Source of the DNA: Amorphoplanes friuliensis DSM 7358 | GTDB taxonomy: Bacteria; Actinomycetota; Actinomycetes; Mycobacteriales; Micromonosporaceae | Length of the DNA stretch: 64,000 bases | NCBI RefSeq assembly: GCF_000494755.1 | Contig: NC_022657.1 | Span: forward strand, 4,316,001-4,380,000 | Direction of reading: 5' to 3' | Program-made: the position numbers and the translations under genes | Part shown: positions 57,135-64,000 of the stretch, in pieces | Layout: each line of letters opens with the position of its first letter | Position numbering within the stretch: the first letter of the stretch is position 1 | The notes under the pieces: model-generated | Told to the model about the DNA's origin: nothing | Seen by the model: only the letters and a program-made list of their open reading frames with translations | Database searches by the model: none

Positions 57135-58592
57135 ATGTCGACCCTGTTGTCCCCGCGTGTGCTGCGCACCGAGGTGCTCGCCGGCCTCGTCGTCGCGCTC
57201 GCGTTGATCCCCGAGGCCATCTCCTTCTCGATCCTGGCCGGGGTGGATCCGCGCGTCGGGCTGTTCGCGTCCTTCACGATGGCGGTGACGATCGCGATCT
57301 GTGGCGGCCGGCCGGCGATGATCAGCGCTGCGACCGGCGCGATCGCCCTGGTCGTGGCCCCGCTCGTCCGCGAACACGGACTCGACCATCTGATCGCCGC
57401 GGTCATCCTCGGCGGCCTCCTGCAGATCGTGCTGGCTGTTCTCGGTGTGGCGAAGCTGATGCGGTTCATCCCGCGCAGCGTCATGGTCGGCTTCGTGAAC
57501 GCCCTGGCGATCCTGATCTTCACGGCGCAGGTCCCGCACCTGATCGGTGTGCCGTGGCTGGTCTACCCGCTCGTGGCGGTGGCGCTGGCGATCATCGTGC
57601 TGCTGCTGCGGCTGACGACCGTCGTGCCCGCGCCGCTGGTCGCGATCGTGCTGCTGACCGGCTTCGCCGTCCTCACCCACGTGACCGTGCCGACCGTCGG
57701 CGACGAGGGCCGGCTGCCCGACAGCCTCCCGGTCCCGGGCCTCCCCGACGTCCCCTTCAGCTGGGCGACCCTCACGATCATCGCCCCGTACGCCCTGGGC
57801 ATCGCCCTCGTCGGGCTGATGGAGTCGCTCATGACGGCCAAGCTGGTCGACGACATCACCGACACGCGGTCGGACAAGACACGGGAGTCGTGGGGCCAGG
57901 GTGTGGCCAACATCGTCACCGGCGTCTTCGGGGGCATGGGCGGCTGCGCGATGATCGGCCAGACGATGATCAACGTGAAGACCTCGGGCGCCCGGACCCG
58001 GCTCTCGACCTTCCTGGCGGGGGTCTTCCTGCTGGTGCTCGTCGTGGCGCTCGGTGACGTGGTGGCTCTGATCCCGATGGCCGCGCTCGTCGCCGTCATG
58101 ATCATCGTGTCGGTGTCCACCTTCGACTGGCACAGCATCGCGCCGGCGACCCTGCGGCGGATGCCCGCGGGCGAGATCGTCGTGATGGTGGTGACGGTCG
58201 CGGCGACCCTGCTGACCCGCAACCTCGCCATCGGCGTGGTCCTCGGTGTCCTGGCCGCGATGGTCATCTTCGCGCGGCGGGTCGCGCACCTGGCCGAGGT
58301 CACCAGCACCCTGGACGAGGACGGCGCGCGACGCGTCTACGCGGTGCACGGAGCGCTGTTCTTCGCGTCCAGCAACGATCTGGTGCACCAGTTCGACTAC
58401 GCGGGCGACCCGGACACCGTGGTCGTCGACCTGTCGGCGGCGACGATCTGGGACGCGTCCTCGGTCGCCGCCCTGGACGCGGTCACCACCCGGTACGAGG
58501 CGCGGGGCAAGACGGTGCAGATCGTCGGCCTGAACGAGCCCAGCGCGCGGATGCACGACGCCCTGGCCGGGCATCTGCGTGCGAACCACTAA
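57135..58592 (+). CDS. SulP-family (SLC26-like) anion permease with STAS domain
   Basis: 485 residues. Membrane part (~1-385): LAGLVVALALIPEAISFSILAGVDPRVGLF is the SulP signature start, then FGGMGGCAMIGQTMINVKTSGARTRLSTF and ALIPMAALVAVMI. C-terminal STAS domain (~400-485): YAVHGALFFASSNDLVHQF, VVVDLSAATIWDASSVAALDAV. Family members take up sulfate, bicarbonate or related anions. The ATG at 57135 sits 8 nt after TAGGGT. A MerR regulator follows after 9 bp, and both are presumably controlled from the MerR-type promoter upstream. Confidence 0.9.
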   Translation: MSTLLSPRVLRTEVLAGLVVALALIPEAISFSILAGVDPRVGLFASFTMAVTIAICGGRPAMISAATGAIALVVAPLVREHGLDHLIAAVILGGLLQIVLAVLGVAKLMRFIPRSVMVGFVNALAILIFTAQVPHLIGVPWLVYPLVAVALAIIVLLLRLTTVVPAPLVAIVLLTGFAVLTHVTVPTVGDEGRLPDSLPVPGLPDVPFSWATLTIIAPYALGIALVGLMESLMTAKLVDDITDTRSDKTRESWGQGVANIVTGVFGGMGGCAMIGQTMINVKTSGARTRLSTFLAGVFLLVLVVALGDVVALIPMAALVAVMIIVSVSTFDWHSIAPATLRRMPAGEIVVMVVTVAATLLTRNLAIGVVLGVLAAMVIFARRVAHLAEVTSTLDEDGARRVYAVHGALFFASSNDLVHQFDYAGDPDTVVVDLSAATIWDASSVAALDAVTTRYEARGKTVQIVGLNEPSARMHDALAGHLRANH

Positions 58593-58601
58593 CGTGACGT
58601 C

Positions 58602-58985
58602 ATGATGCAGATCGGTGAGGCCGCCGAGCGGGTCGGGCTGAGCATCCGGACCATCCGCCACTACGAGGAGACGGGCCTGATCACCCCGTCGGCCCGCAGC
58701 GACGGCGGTTTCCGGCTCTACACCGAGCCCGACCTGGCCCGCCTCGCCGTGGTGAAGAGGATGAAGCCGCTCGGCTTCACCCTCGAGGAGATGCGGGACC
58801 TGCTCGAGGTGCTCGACGCCCTGGAGGCCGGCACCGCCCGCGGCGACGAGCTGGCGGCGCTGCGCGACCGGCTCGCGATGTTCCACGAGGCCGCGCTGGT
58901 CCGGGTGCAGGCGTTGCGGGAGCAGCTGGACACCGCGGAGGGCTTCGCCCGGCAGATCCAGGACCAGATCGACGTGCACGGCTGA
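58602..58985 (+). CDS. MerR-family regulator (short, downstream of sulP)
   Basis: 127 residues. MQIGEAAERVGLSIRTIRHYEETGLITPSARSDGGFRLYTEPDLARL is a canonical MerR DNA-binding domain; the remainder is a dimerisation coiled coil (~60-120) with no effector domain and no cysteines, so a metal- or thiol-type sensor is unlikely. A second ATG one codon on is possible. Separated from the permease gene by 9 bp; likely autoregulates the sulP-merR operon. Confidence 0.92.
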   Translation: MMQIGEAAERVGLSIRTIRHYEETGLITPSARSDGGFRLYTEPDLARLAVVKRMKPLGFTLEEMRDLLEVLDALEAGTARGDELAALRDRLAMFHEAALVRVQALREQLDTAEGFARQIQDQIDVHG

Positions 58986-59011
58986 CGCCGGGGCGGACCG
59001 CCCCGGCGTCA
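58983..59011. terminator. Bidirectional terminator between merR and the MFS gene
   Basis: 14-bp arms (58983-58996 and 58998-59011) around a single base form an almost perfect palindrome; a real hairpin would open the innermost pairs. It overlaps the merR stop codon and lies 10 bp before the convergent MFS stop. Confidence 0.75.
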
Positions 59012-59020
59012 TGATGCGGA

Positions 59021-60439
59021 TCAGTCCTGGGCGACCGGGCGGCGGGGGAGCCACCAGGCGAGGATCGCGCCGGCCGCGATGATGCAGGCGCCGACGACGA
59101 CCGCCGGCACGAGACCGTCCACGAAGGACTGGCGGTTGCTGTAGTCACCGTACGAGCTGAAGACCGAGGCCAGGACCGCGACGCCGACGGCCACGCCCAG
59201 TTCGCGGATCGTGTTGTTGGCGCCGGAGGCCACGCCGCGTTCCCGGGCGGAGACGCTGGCGAGGGCCATCGTGCTGATCGGCGCGAAGGTCAGGCCCATG
59301 CCCACGCCGGCCAGGACGAAGGGGATCACCAGGTCGCCGTAGCCGACCGTGGTGGTCGAGGCCAGGGCGATCCAGAGGACGCCCGCAGCGAGGAGCGTCT
59401 GCCCGGCGACGATGAGGTTCCGCAGGCCGAGACGGTCGGCGAAGATGCCCGCGAGGGGCGCCACGACCATCGGCGCCATCGTCCACGGCAGCGTCCTGAT
59501 GCCGGCGTCCAGCGGACTCAGGCCCTGCACGACCTGGAAGAACTGGGCGAGCAGGAAGACCGCGCCGAACGTACCGGCGGAGAAGGTCAGCGTGACGACG
59601 TTGACGATGCTGAAGCCACGGGAGCGGAAGAGCGACAGCGGCAGCATCGGTGCCGAGTTGCGGCGCTGCCAGGCGATGAACGAGCCGAGCAGAACGACCC
59701 CGCCGATGAGCATCGCCAGGACGCGGGCCGACGACCAGCCATGGTCCGGGCCGTCGACGACACCCCAGACGAGCAGGAGCATGCCGGAGGCGGAGAGCAG
59801 CAGGCCGAGCGGGTCGAGCCGGACGGCGCCGCCACGGGACTCCCGCAGCACGGTCGCGGCCAGCACCACGGCGATCACGCCGACGGGCACGTTGAGCCAG
59901 AAGATCCAGGACCAGTCGAGGCCCTCGACGACCGCGCCGCCGACCACCGGGCCGACCGCGACGCCGAGACCGCTGATGCCGCCCCAGATGCCGACCGCCG
60001 CGTTGCGCATCCGGTCGGGAACCGCCTGGGCCAGCAGGGTCAGGGAGAGCGGGGCGACGGCGGCACCGGCGAGGCCCTGCACGGCGCGGGCGGCGGTCAG
60101 CATCCACGCCTCGGTGCTGAGCGCGGCGGCGGCCGAGGCCAGGGTGAAGAGCACGATGCCGCCGAGGAACATCCGGCGGCGGCCGAGGCGGTCGCCGAGC
60201 GCGGCCGCGGTGAGCAGGAAGGCCGCGAAGGGCAGCGTGTACGCGTTCACGAACCACTGCAGGTCCGTGAGGGAGGCGCCCAGTTCGGTGCGGATGACCG
60301 GCAGTGCCGTGGTCACCACCAGGTTGTCCAGCGTGACCATGAAGATCGGGATGCCCACGGCGGCGAGCACCGCCGCGAGGGGGCGGGACCTGCGGTTGTC
60401 CGCTGATTCGGCGGGCCGCTCGGGTGCGAGGGTGCTCAT
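59021..60439 (-). CDS. MFS drug exporter, DHA2 (14-TMS) family
   Basis: 472 residues. Helix 1 IPIFMVTLDNLVVTTALPVIRTELGAS, motif A LGDRLGRRRMF, motif C-like GLGVAVGPVVGGAVVEGLDWSW, and about 14 hydrophobic spans, all typical of EmrB/QacA transporters. It faces the divergent tetR gene, and the 70-bp gap holds two copies of a GTTATC...GATAAC operator; the one nearer this gene starts 15 bp upstream of its ATG and should control it. Export substrate unknown. Confidence 0.9.
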   Translation of the reverse strand: MSTLAPERPAESADNRRSRPLAAVLAAVGIPIFMVTLDNLVVTTALPVIRTELGASLTDLQWFVNAYTLPFAAFLLTAAALGDRLGRRRMFLGGIVLFTLASAAAALSTEAWMLTAARAVQGLAGAAVAPLSLTLLAQAVPDRMRNAAVGIWGGISGLGVAVGPVVGGAVVEGLDWSWIFWLNVPVGVIAVVLAATVLRESRGGAVRLDPLGLLLSASGMLLLVWGVVDGPDHGWSSARVLAMLIGGVVLLGSFIAWQRRNSAPMLPLSLFRSRGFSIVNVVTLTFSAGTFGAVFLLAQFFQVVQGLSPLDAGIRTLPWTMAPMVVAPLAGIFADRLGLRNLIVAGQTLLAAGVLWIALASTTTVGYGDLVIPFVLAGVGMGLTFAPISTMALASVSARERGVASGANNTIRELGVAVGVAVLASVFSSYGDYSNRQSFVDGLVPAVVVGACIIAAGAILAWWLPRRPVAQD

Positions 60440-60453
60440 GGGAGCTCCTAGTT

Positions 60454-60469
60454 GTTATTCACTGATAAC
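60454..60469. promoter_or_regulatory. TetR operator A (near the MFS gene)
   Basis: GTTATT-CACT-GATAAC, one mismatch from the perfect copy 32 bp further on. 15 bp upstream of the MFS ATG. Confidence 0.7.
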
Positions 60470-60485
60470 TACGAGCTGAACTTAA

Positions 60486-60501
60486 GTTATCAACTGATAA
60501 C
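60486..60501. promoter_or_regulatory. TetR operator B (perfect) overlapping the tetR -10
   Basis: GTTATC-AACT-GATAAC is a perfect palindrome. It overlaps TAACCT (60498-60503), which ends 6 nt before the tetR ATG at 60510; repressor bound here should block its own leaderless promoter. Confidence 0.75.
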
Positions 60502-60509
60502 CTGTCAAC

Positions 60510-61079
60510 ATGACGAGGACCCGCCTGACCGCCGAGCAGCGCCACGAGCAGCTGCTCGGGGCCGCCCTGACGGCCTTCACCACCGGTGGTTACGCCGGCA
60601 CCACCACCGATCAGGTGGCGCGCCTGGCCGGCGTCTCCCAGCCGTACGTGATCAGGCTCTTCGGCACCAAGCAGCAGCTGTTCATCGCGACCGTGGAGCA
60701 CGCGTCGAGCCGGATCGAGGAGCGGTTCCGCGCCGCCGCCGCACAGCAGGCCGACCTGTCCGCGCTGGGCTCGGCCTACGACGAGCTGCTGGCCGAGCGG
60801 GAGCTCATCACGGTTCTGCTGCACGGTTTTGCGGCCGCCGCGGACCCGGCGATCGGCCCGGTGGTCCGGGACTGTTTCGGCCGGCTCTACGGCGTGGTGC
60901 GCGAGCTGACCGGCGCCGGCGCGGAAGAGACCCGCGACTTCTTCGCCTACGGCATGCTGTTGACGGTGCTGGGTGCGATGAACGCCGTCGGGCCGGGTGC
61001 GGTGGCCACCGACGGCCCGCTCGCCGCGCTGGTCGGCAGTCTCGGCGACGACAAGGAACCGGCCGCAAAAAACTTCTGA
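60510..61079 (+). CDS. TetR-family repressor of the divergent MFS exporter
   Basis: 189 residues. HTH: LTAEQRHEQLLGAALTAFTTGGYAGTTTDQVARLAGVSQPYVIRLFGTKQQLFIATVEHA, a TetR N-terminus with RLF in place of RHF before the G-x-K turn. The C-terminal half resembles TetR_C_33-like ligand domains (GMLLTVLGAMNAVG). Two matched operators lie between it and the exporter, so it likely represses both and is released by an export substrate. Confidence 0.92.
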   Translation: MTRTRLTAEQRHEQLLGAALTAFTTGGYAGTTTDQVARLAGVSQPYVIRLFGTKQQLFIATVEHASSRIEERFRAAAAQQADLSALGSAYDELLAERELITVLLHGFAAAADPAIGPVVRDCFGRLYGVVRELTGAGAEETRDFFAYGMLLTVLGAMNAVGPGAVATDGPLAALVGSLGDDKEPAAKNF

Positions 61080-61115
61080 TCACGACTGCACACACGGCGG
61101 CGAGGAAGCGTTCTA

Positions 61116-61640
61116 GTGGATGTGACCTTCGAGCAATTCGCGGTGGCCCGGCTTCCCAGTCTGCTGCGCTACGCGGTCGTCCTGACGGGCGATCGTGATC
61201 TGGCGCAGGACGTCGTGCAGGAGGTGCTGGCCAGAGCGCAGGTCAAATGGCGACGGATAGACAGCGCTGACTCACCCGAGGCGTACGTGCGCAGGATGGT
61301 GCTCAACGAGTACCTCTCCTGGCGGCGGAGCTGGGCGGCTCGCAACGTCCATGCCGTCGGCGAACGACTCGTCGACATCGACGATGCCCGGGGCGGGGTG
61401 CACGACCACGCCCAGGACGTCGTGGAGGCCGACGAGCTGTGGAACCGGTTGTCCACGCTCGGGCGCAAGCAACGAGCGGTGCTCGTGCTGCGCTATTACG
61501 AGCAACTGGAGGACGAGGCGATCGCCGACCTGATCGGCTGTTCGCCGGCCACGGTCCGCAGCCACGCCTCGAGGGCATTGAAGAGTCTTCGGCTCACGTC
61601 GGAGAAGCAGACCAGGATCCACGCCGAGGAGAAGTCGTGA
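61116..61640 (+). CDS. SigE-family ECF sigma factor heading the amidoligase operon
   Basis: 174 residues. Region 2: FEQFAVARLPSLLRYAVVLTGDRDLAQDVVQEVLARAQVKWRRI; a short linker; region 4: LSTLGRKQRAVLVLRYYEQLEDEAIADLIGCSPATVRSHASRALKSLRL. GTG at 61116 follows GAGGAAG. Its stop overlaps the start of the next gene (GTGA), the classical layout for a sigma factor and its membrane partner. It probably directs its own operon; no matching promoter could be identified by eye. Confidence 0.9.
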   Translation: MDVTFEQFAVARLPSLLRYAVVLTGDRDLAQDVVQEVLARAQVKWRRIDSADSPEAYVRRMVLNEYLSWRRSWAARNVHAVGERLVDIDDARGGVHDHAQDVVEADELWNRLSTLGRKQRAVLVLRYYEQLEDEAIADLIGCSPATVRSHASRALKSLRLTSEKQTRIHAEEKS

Positions 61641-62311
61641 CCGACCACGGAGACCAGCTCCGCAGAGCCTTCGAGACCCATGAGAACGAGGCCCCGGATC
61701 CGGCCCAGGTTTATGCCCGGGTCCAGGAGCTGGCCAAGGGATATCAGTGGCGCCGGCGTGGCGCCCAGGTCGCGGGTGGCGCGGTGCTCAGCGCCGGCCT
61801 GATCGCCGGTGTGCTCAGCGTCCCGTCGCTGTTCCCCGGTTCCGCGCCGAACGACAGTGTGGCGACCGCGCCGAACATGCAGGTGGGTGCCGCCCCCGCA
61901 GCGAGCCCGTCCGTGAAGCCGTCGGCGTTGCCGAAGGAGTCGGAGGAGCCCGTCAACATCGTCGACGCGCACCAGGCGGAGTACGACGCCTTCTTCGGGG
62001 CCGGCTACGAGTTCGCGGACGCCGAGAAGCTGGCCAAGATCTGGAAGATGCCCAAGAGCGACATCGACGCGGTCAAGATCGCCGCCGGCAAGAAGCTGAT
62101 CCAGGGCAAGAAGCTCCCCGTCAAGCCGAACCCGGCCAACGTGGTGGACGCCAAGAAGGAGAAGCAGGTCAACGCCTTCTTCGAGGCCGGTTACGACGTC
62201 GAGGACGCGGTCAAGCTCTCGAAGATCTGGAAGCTCGACACCGCGTACGACGCGAAGGTGGCCGGCGGCAAGCGCCTGCTGGCCGGGGAGACCCTGCCGC
62301 TCAAGCCGTGA
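61637..62311 (+). CDS. Single-span membrane protein with two ~57-residue repeats, probable sigma partner
   Basis: 224 residues. Short cytoplasmic part (~1-42), one membrane helix (~43-62), a Pro/Ser/Ala linker (~65-105), then two tandem repeats: ~107-164 (N-I-V-D-A ... FFGAGYEFADAEKLAKIW ... LPVKP) and ~168-224 (N-V-V-D-A ... FFEAGYDVEDAVKLSKIW ... LPLKP). The repeats are lysine-rich and end LPxKP. I recognise no named domain. GTG at 61637 overlaps the sigma stop and its own stop overlaps the amidoligase start. Topology suits an anti-sigma or surface sensor; the repeats could also be a substrate for the downstream amidoligase (speculative). Confidence 0.8.
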   Translation: MTDHGDQLRRAFETHENEAPDPAQVYARVQELAKGYQWRRRGAQVAGGAVLSAGLIAGVLSVPSLFPGSAPNDSVATAPNMQVGAAPAASPSVKPSALPKESEEPVNIVDAHQAEYDAFFGAGYEFADAEKLAKIWKMPKSDIDAVKIAAGKKLIQGKKLPVKPNPANVVDAKKEKQVNAFFEAGYDVEDAVKLSKIWKLDTAYDAKVAGGKRLLAGETLPLKP

Positions 62312-63369
62312 CACCGGTGCTGCACCGGCGTACGGGGTTCGAGATCGAGCTGATGGCCCCGCCAGGCGTCAGCCGGCGCACCCTGGCCCAGGATCTGGCC
62401 GCCCGTCACGGCGGCCAGGTCCGGCCGGTGTGGCATCACGACAGCGAACCGTCCCTGGTCCCCGGGCTGGGACGGTTCCTGCACCTCACCCAGGGTTTCG
62501 AGGTCAGCCGGGCCGATGGCAGCCCGCTCTGCCTGCTCGTCGACGACATCACCCTGAGCGACGGGCTCGACCGGCGTGCACCCGTGCTGCCGGGCTGGTT
62601 CCGTGTGCTCAGCGACGACACCCGGCTGCTGCGACTGCTCGAGGCCCACTGCGATCCGGCCGGCCGGATCGACACGGTGCTCAACGCGGCGGCGAAGCTG
62701 TGGGGGACCACCGTCGAGGAGATCTCGGGGGTGTTCCGGCTCGACGACGCGGGCGGGTCGACCATCGCGCTGGCCGTGCCGCAGGGCGCCGAGCGCGAAC
62801 GACCCTGCGAGATCGTCACGCCGCCGCTCACGGGCGATCACGGCGCCGCGCTCGAGGAACTGCTGGGACCGGCCCGGGAGCTCGGCTTCACCGTGCCGGT
62901 CGAGGCCGCCGTGCACCTGCACCTGGACGGCGCGCCGTTCCGTGACCCGCACGCGTTTGCCAACGTCGTGCGGCTGTTCGCCTATTGGCGGGAGCCGCTG
63001 CGCGTGGTGCTGCAGACCAACCCGGCCTGCCGCCGGCTGGCGCCGCTGCCGCAGCCGCTGGTCGACGCCGTGGCGGGCGAGCCGTCGTGGGACGACCTGG
63101 TCACGGCGGCGGACGAGGGTGGGCTGACGAAGTTCTTCGACGTCAACCTGACCCAGCTGCTGCGGGACACCCCGGTCCGGGACACGATCGAGATCAGGAT
63201 CCTGCCCGGTGCGATCGACACGGGCGACATCCTCAACCGCGCGGCCCTGGTCGAGCTCCTCCTCGACCGCTGCCTCGCCGCGGAGCCGATCCCGCCCGCA
63301 CCGGACGATCCGTCCGAGGCCGTGGACGGGCTGCTCGGGCTGGCCGCCGAGGCGCTGGCCGGCCGCTGA
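62308..63369 (+). CDS. Putative amidoligase (COOH-NH2 ligase fold, Amidoligase_2 family)
   Basis: 353 residues. The N-terminal RRTGFEIELMAPPG is the family's 'G-x-E-x-E' strand, which should bind metal-ATP; later VEAAVHLHLDGAPFRD gives the H-x-H-x-D motif, and RLFAYWREPLR and FFDVNLTQLL fall in the expected C-terminal places. The family is related to glutamine synthetase and glutamate-cysteine ligase and is predicted to form amide bonds on peptides, proteins or small molecules. GTG at 62308 overlaps the repeat protein stop. Third gene of a sigma - repeat protein - amidoligase operon. Substrate unknown. Confidence 0.83.
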   Translation: MTPVLHRRTGFEIELMAPPGVSRRTLAQDLAARHGGQVRPVWHHDSEPSLVPGLGRFLHLTQGFEVSRADGSPLCLLVDDITLSDGLDRRAPVLPGWFRVLSDDTRLLRLLEAHCDPAGRIDTVLNAAAKLWGTTVEEISGVFRLDDAGGSTIALAVPQGAERERPCEIVTPPLTGDHGAALEELLGPARELGFTVPVEAAVHLHLDGAPFRDPHAFANVVRLFAYWREPLRVVLQTNPACRRLAPLPQPLVDAVAGEPSWDDLVTAADEGGLTKFFDVNLTQLLRDTPVRDTIEIRILPGAIDTGDILNRAALVELLLDRCLAAEPIPPAPDDPSEAVDGLLGLAAEALAGR

Positions 63370-63374
63370 AGCCT

Positions 63375-63393
63375 CGATACCTCCAGGGTATCG
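63375..63393. promoter_or_regulatory. Palindrome upstream of the SDR gene
   Basis: CGATACC-TCCAG-GGTATCG, perfect 7-bp arms around 5 bp, 5 bp after the amidoligase stop and 53 bp before the SDR ATG. It could be an operator of a regulator beyond the window or a weak terminator. Confidence 0.45.
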
Positions 63394-63446
63394 GGGCTGA
63401 CCCAGACGGTCTTGGAGGTCGGCCCCGGGTGCGGACAGCATCGAGG

Positions 63447-64000
63447 CATGAGCGAGAAGACCGTTGCGCTGATCACCGGCGCGAACAAGGGAATCGGATA
63501 CGAGATCGCCGCGGGCCTGGGCGCTCTCGGCTGGGCCGTCGGCGTGGGTGCCCGCGACGACGGACGCCGCGAGGCCGCGGTGGAGAAACTCCGGGCGGGC
63601 GGCGCGGACGCGTTCGGGGTGCCCCTCGACGTGACCGACGACAACAGCGTCACCGCTGCCGCGCGACTGATCGAGGAGCGCGGCGGACGTCTCGACGTGC
63701 TGGTCAACAACGCCGGCATCACCGGTGGCCGGCCGCAGGAGCCGTCGCGGGTCGACCCGGCGATCATCCGGACCGTCGTCGAGACCAACGTGATCGGCGT
63801 CGTCCGGGTCACCAACGCGATGCTGCCGCTGCTGCGGCGGTCGGCGTCACCGCGGATCGTGAACATGTCCAGCAGCGTCGGGTCCCTGGCCCGGCAGTCG
63901 GGGGTGGGTCGCGAGCTCACCACCGGACCGATCGCCGTTGCCTACTCGCCGTCCAAGACCTTCCTGAACGCCGTGACGATCCAGTACGCCCGCGAGTTCC
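63447..64000 (+). CDS. Short-chain dehydrogenase/reductase, 3' end outside window
   Basis: At least 184 residues, cut by the right edge. NADP site ITGANKGIGYEIAAGL, VLVNNAGITGG, a Ser in VNMSSSVGSLA and catalytic YSPSKTFLNA (Y-x-x-x-K), all in the classical SDR order. Closest to carbonyl-reductase-like SDRs because of the TGANKGIG loop. The ATG at 63447 follows GAGG. Palindrome 63375-63393 upstream may control it. Substrate unknown. Confidence 0.9.

Noticed and set aside
56949..59054. N-terminal extension of the GH99-like protein giving a 1263-residue frame
   Set aside because: The added part is opposite the SulP and MerR genes, has shadow-like composition and lies upstream of a good Tat signal with its own ribosome site.

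Overview
High-GC actinobacterial chromosome, most likely Micromonosporaceae and Actinoplanes-like. The basis is the GC-rich third codon positions, many GTG starts, frequent 4-bp ATGA/GTGA overlaps, apparent leaderless promoters (a TANNNT-like hexamer 6-8 nt before the start codon), two SigE-family sigma factors and an F420-type LLM oxidoreductase. The genus is inference. I saw no tRNA, rRNA, CRISPR array, transposase, integrase or plasmid/phage gene.

Layout. 1-4.7 kb: a tightly overlapped minus-strand set (MDR dehydrogenase, divergent 6-pyruvoyltetrahydropterin-synthase homologue, GT4 glycosyltransferase, methyltransferase, then a flippase-like membrane protein cut by the window edge) with a divergent CDP-alcohol phosphatidyltransferase; together this looks like an uncharacterised glycolipid or modified-lipid pathway. 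4.7-15.6 kb: housekeeping and accessory genes (BtuF-like binding protein, hydrolases, NCS2 permease, VOC, MerR, GNATs, SMP-30, ASCH, membrane HEMGH peptidase, ferric-reductase-like flavoprotein). 15.8-22.2 kb: htpG; a tetR/oxidoreductase pair sharing a perfect 12-bp inverted repeat; a secreted polyester hydrolase of the cutinase/PETase family; a marR/MFS pair. 22.2-25.5 kb: three tandem LPxTG-type surface proteins, each behind the same short promoter. 25.5-33.2 kb: a repeat-expanded PfkB kinase, an amidohydrolase, MFS-TetR, TetR/SDR and a GntP permease.

33.2-47 kb: an ABC exporter operon divergent from a NarL-type two-component system; an LLM oxidoreductase; lipoproteins; a bifunctional penicillin-binding protein; a DcuS/DcuR-type system divergent from dctA. 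47-53.9 kb: secreted proteins (an unknown, a neutral ceramidase divergent from a LacI regulator, a beta-propeller/LamG protein) with a 667-bp noncoding block of hairpin repeats and an inverted-repeat element between them. 54-59 kb: an FtsX-ectodomain membrane protein coupled to a SigE-type sigma factor, a secreted GH99-like glycosidase with a discoidin domain, and a SulP permease-MerR unit. 59-64 kb: an MFS/TetR pair with two matching operators, then sigma factor - tandem-repeat membrane protein - amidoligase in three overlapping genes, and a partial SDR.

The most promising undescribed systems are the sigma/repeat-protein/amidoligase operon (61.1-63.4 kb) and the degenerate-PTPS lipid/glycan cluster (0-4.7 kb). 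The polyester hydrolase is the clearest single enzyme of applied interest. All similarities are from motif recognition by eye; no database search was run.
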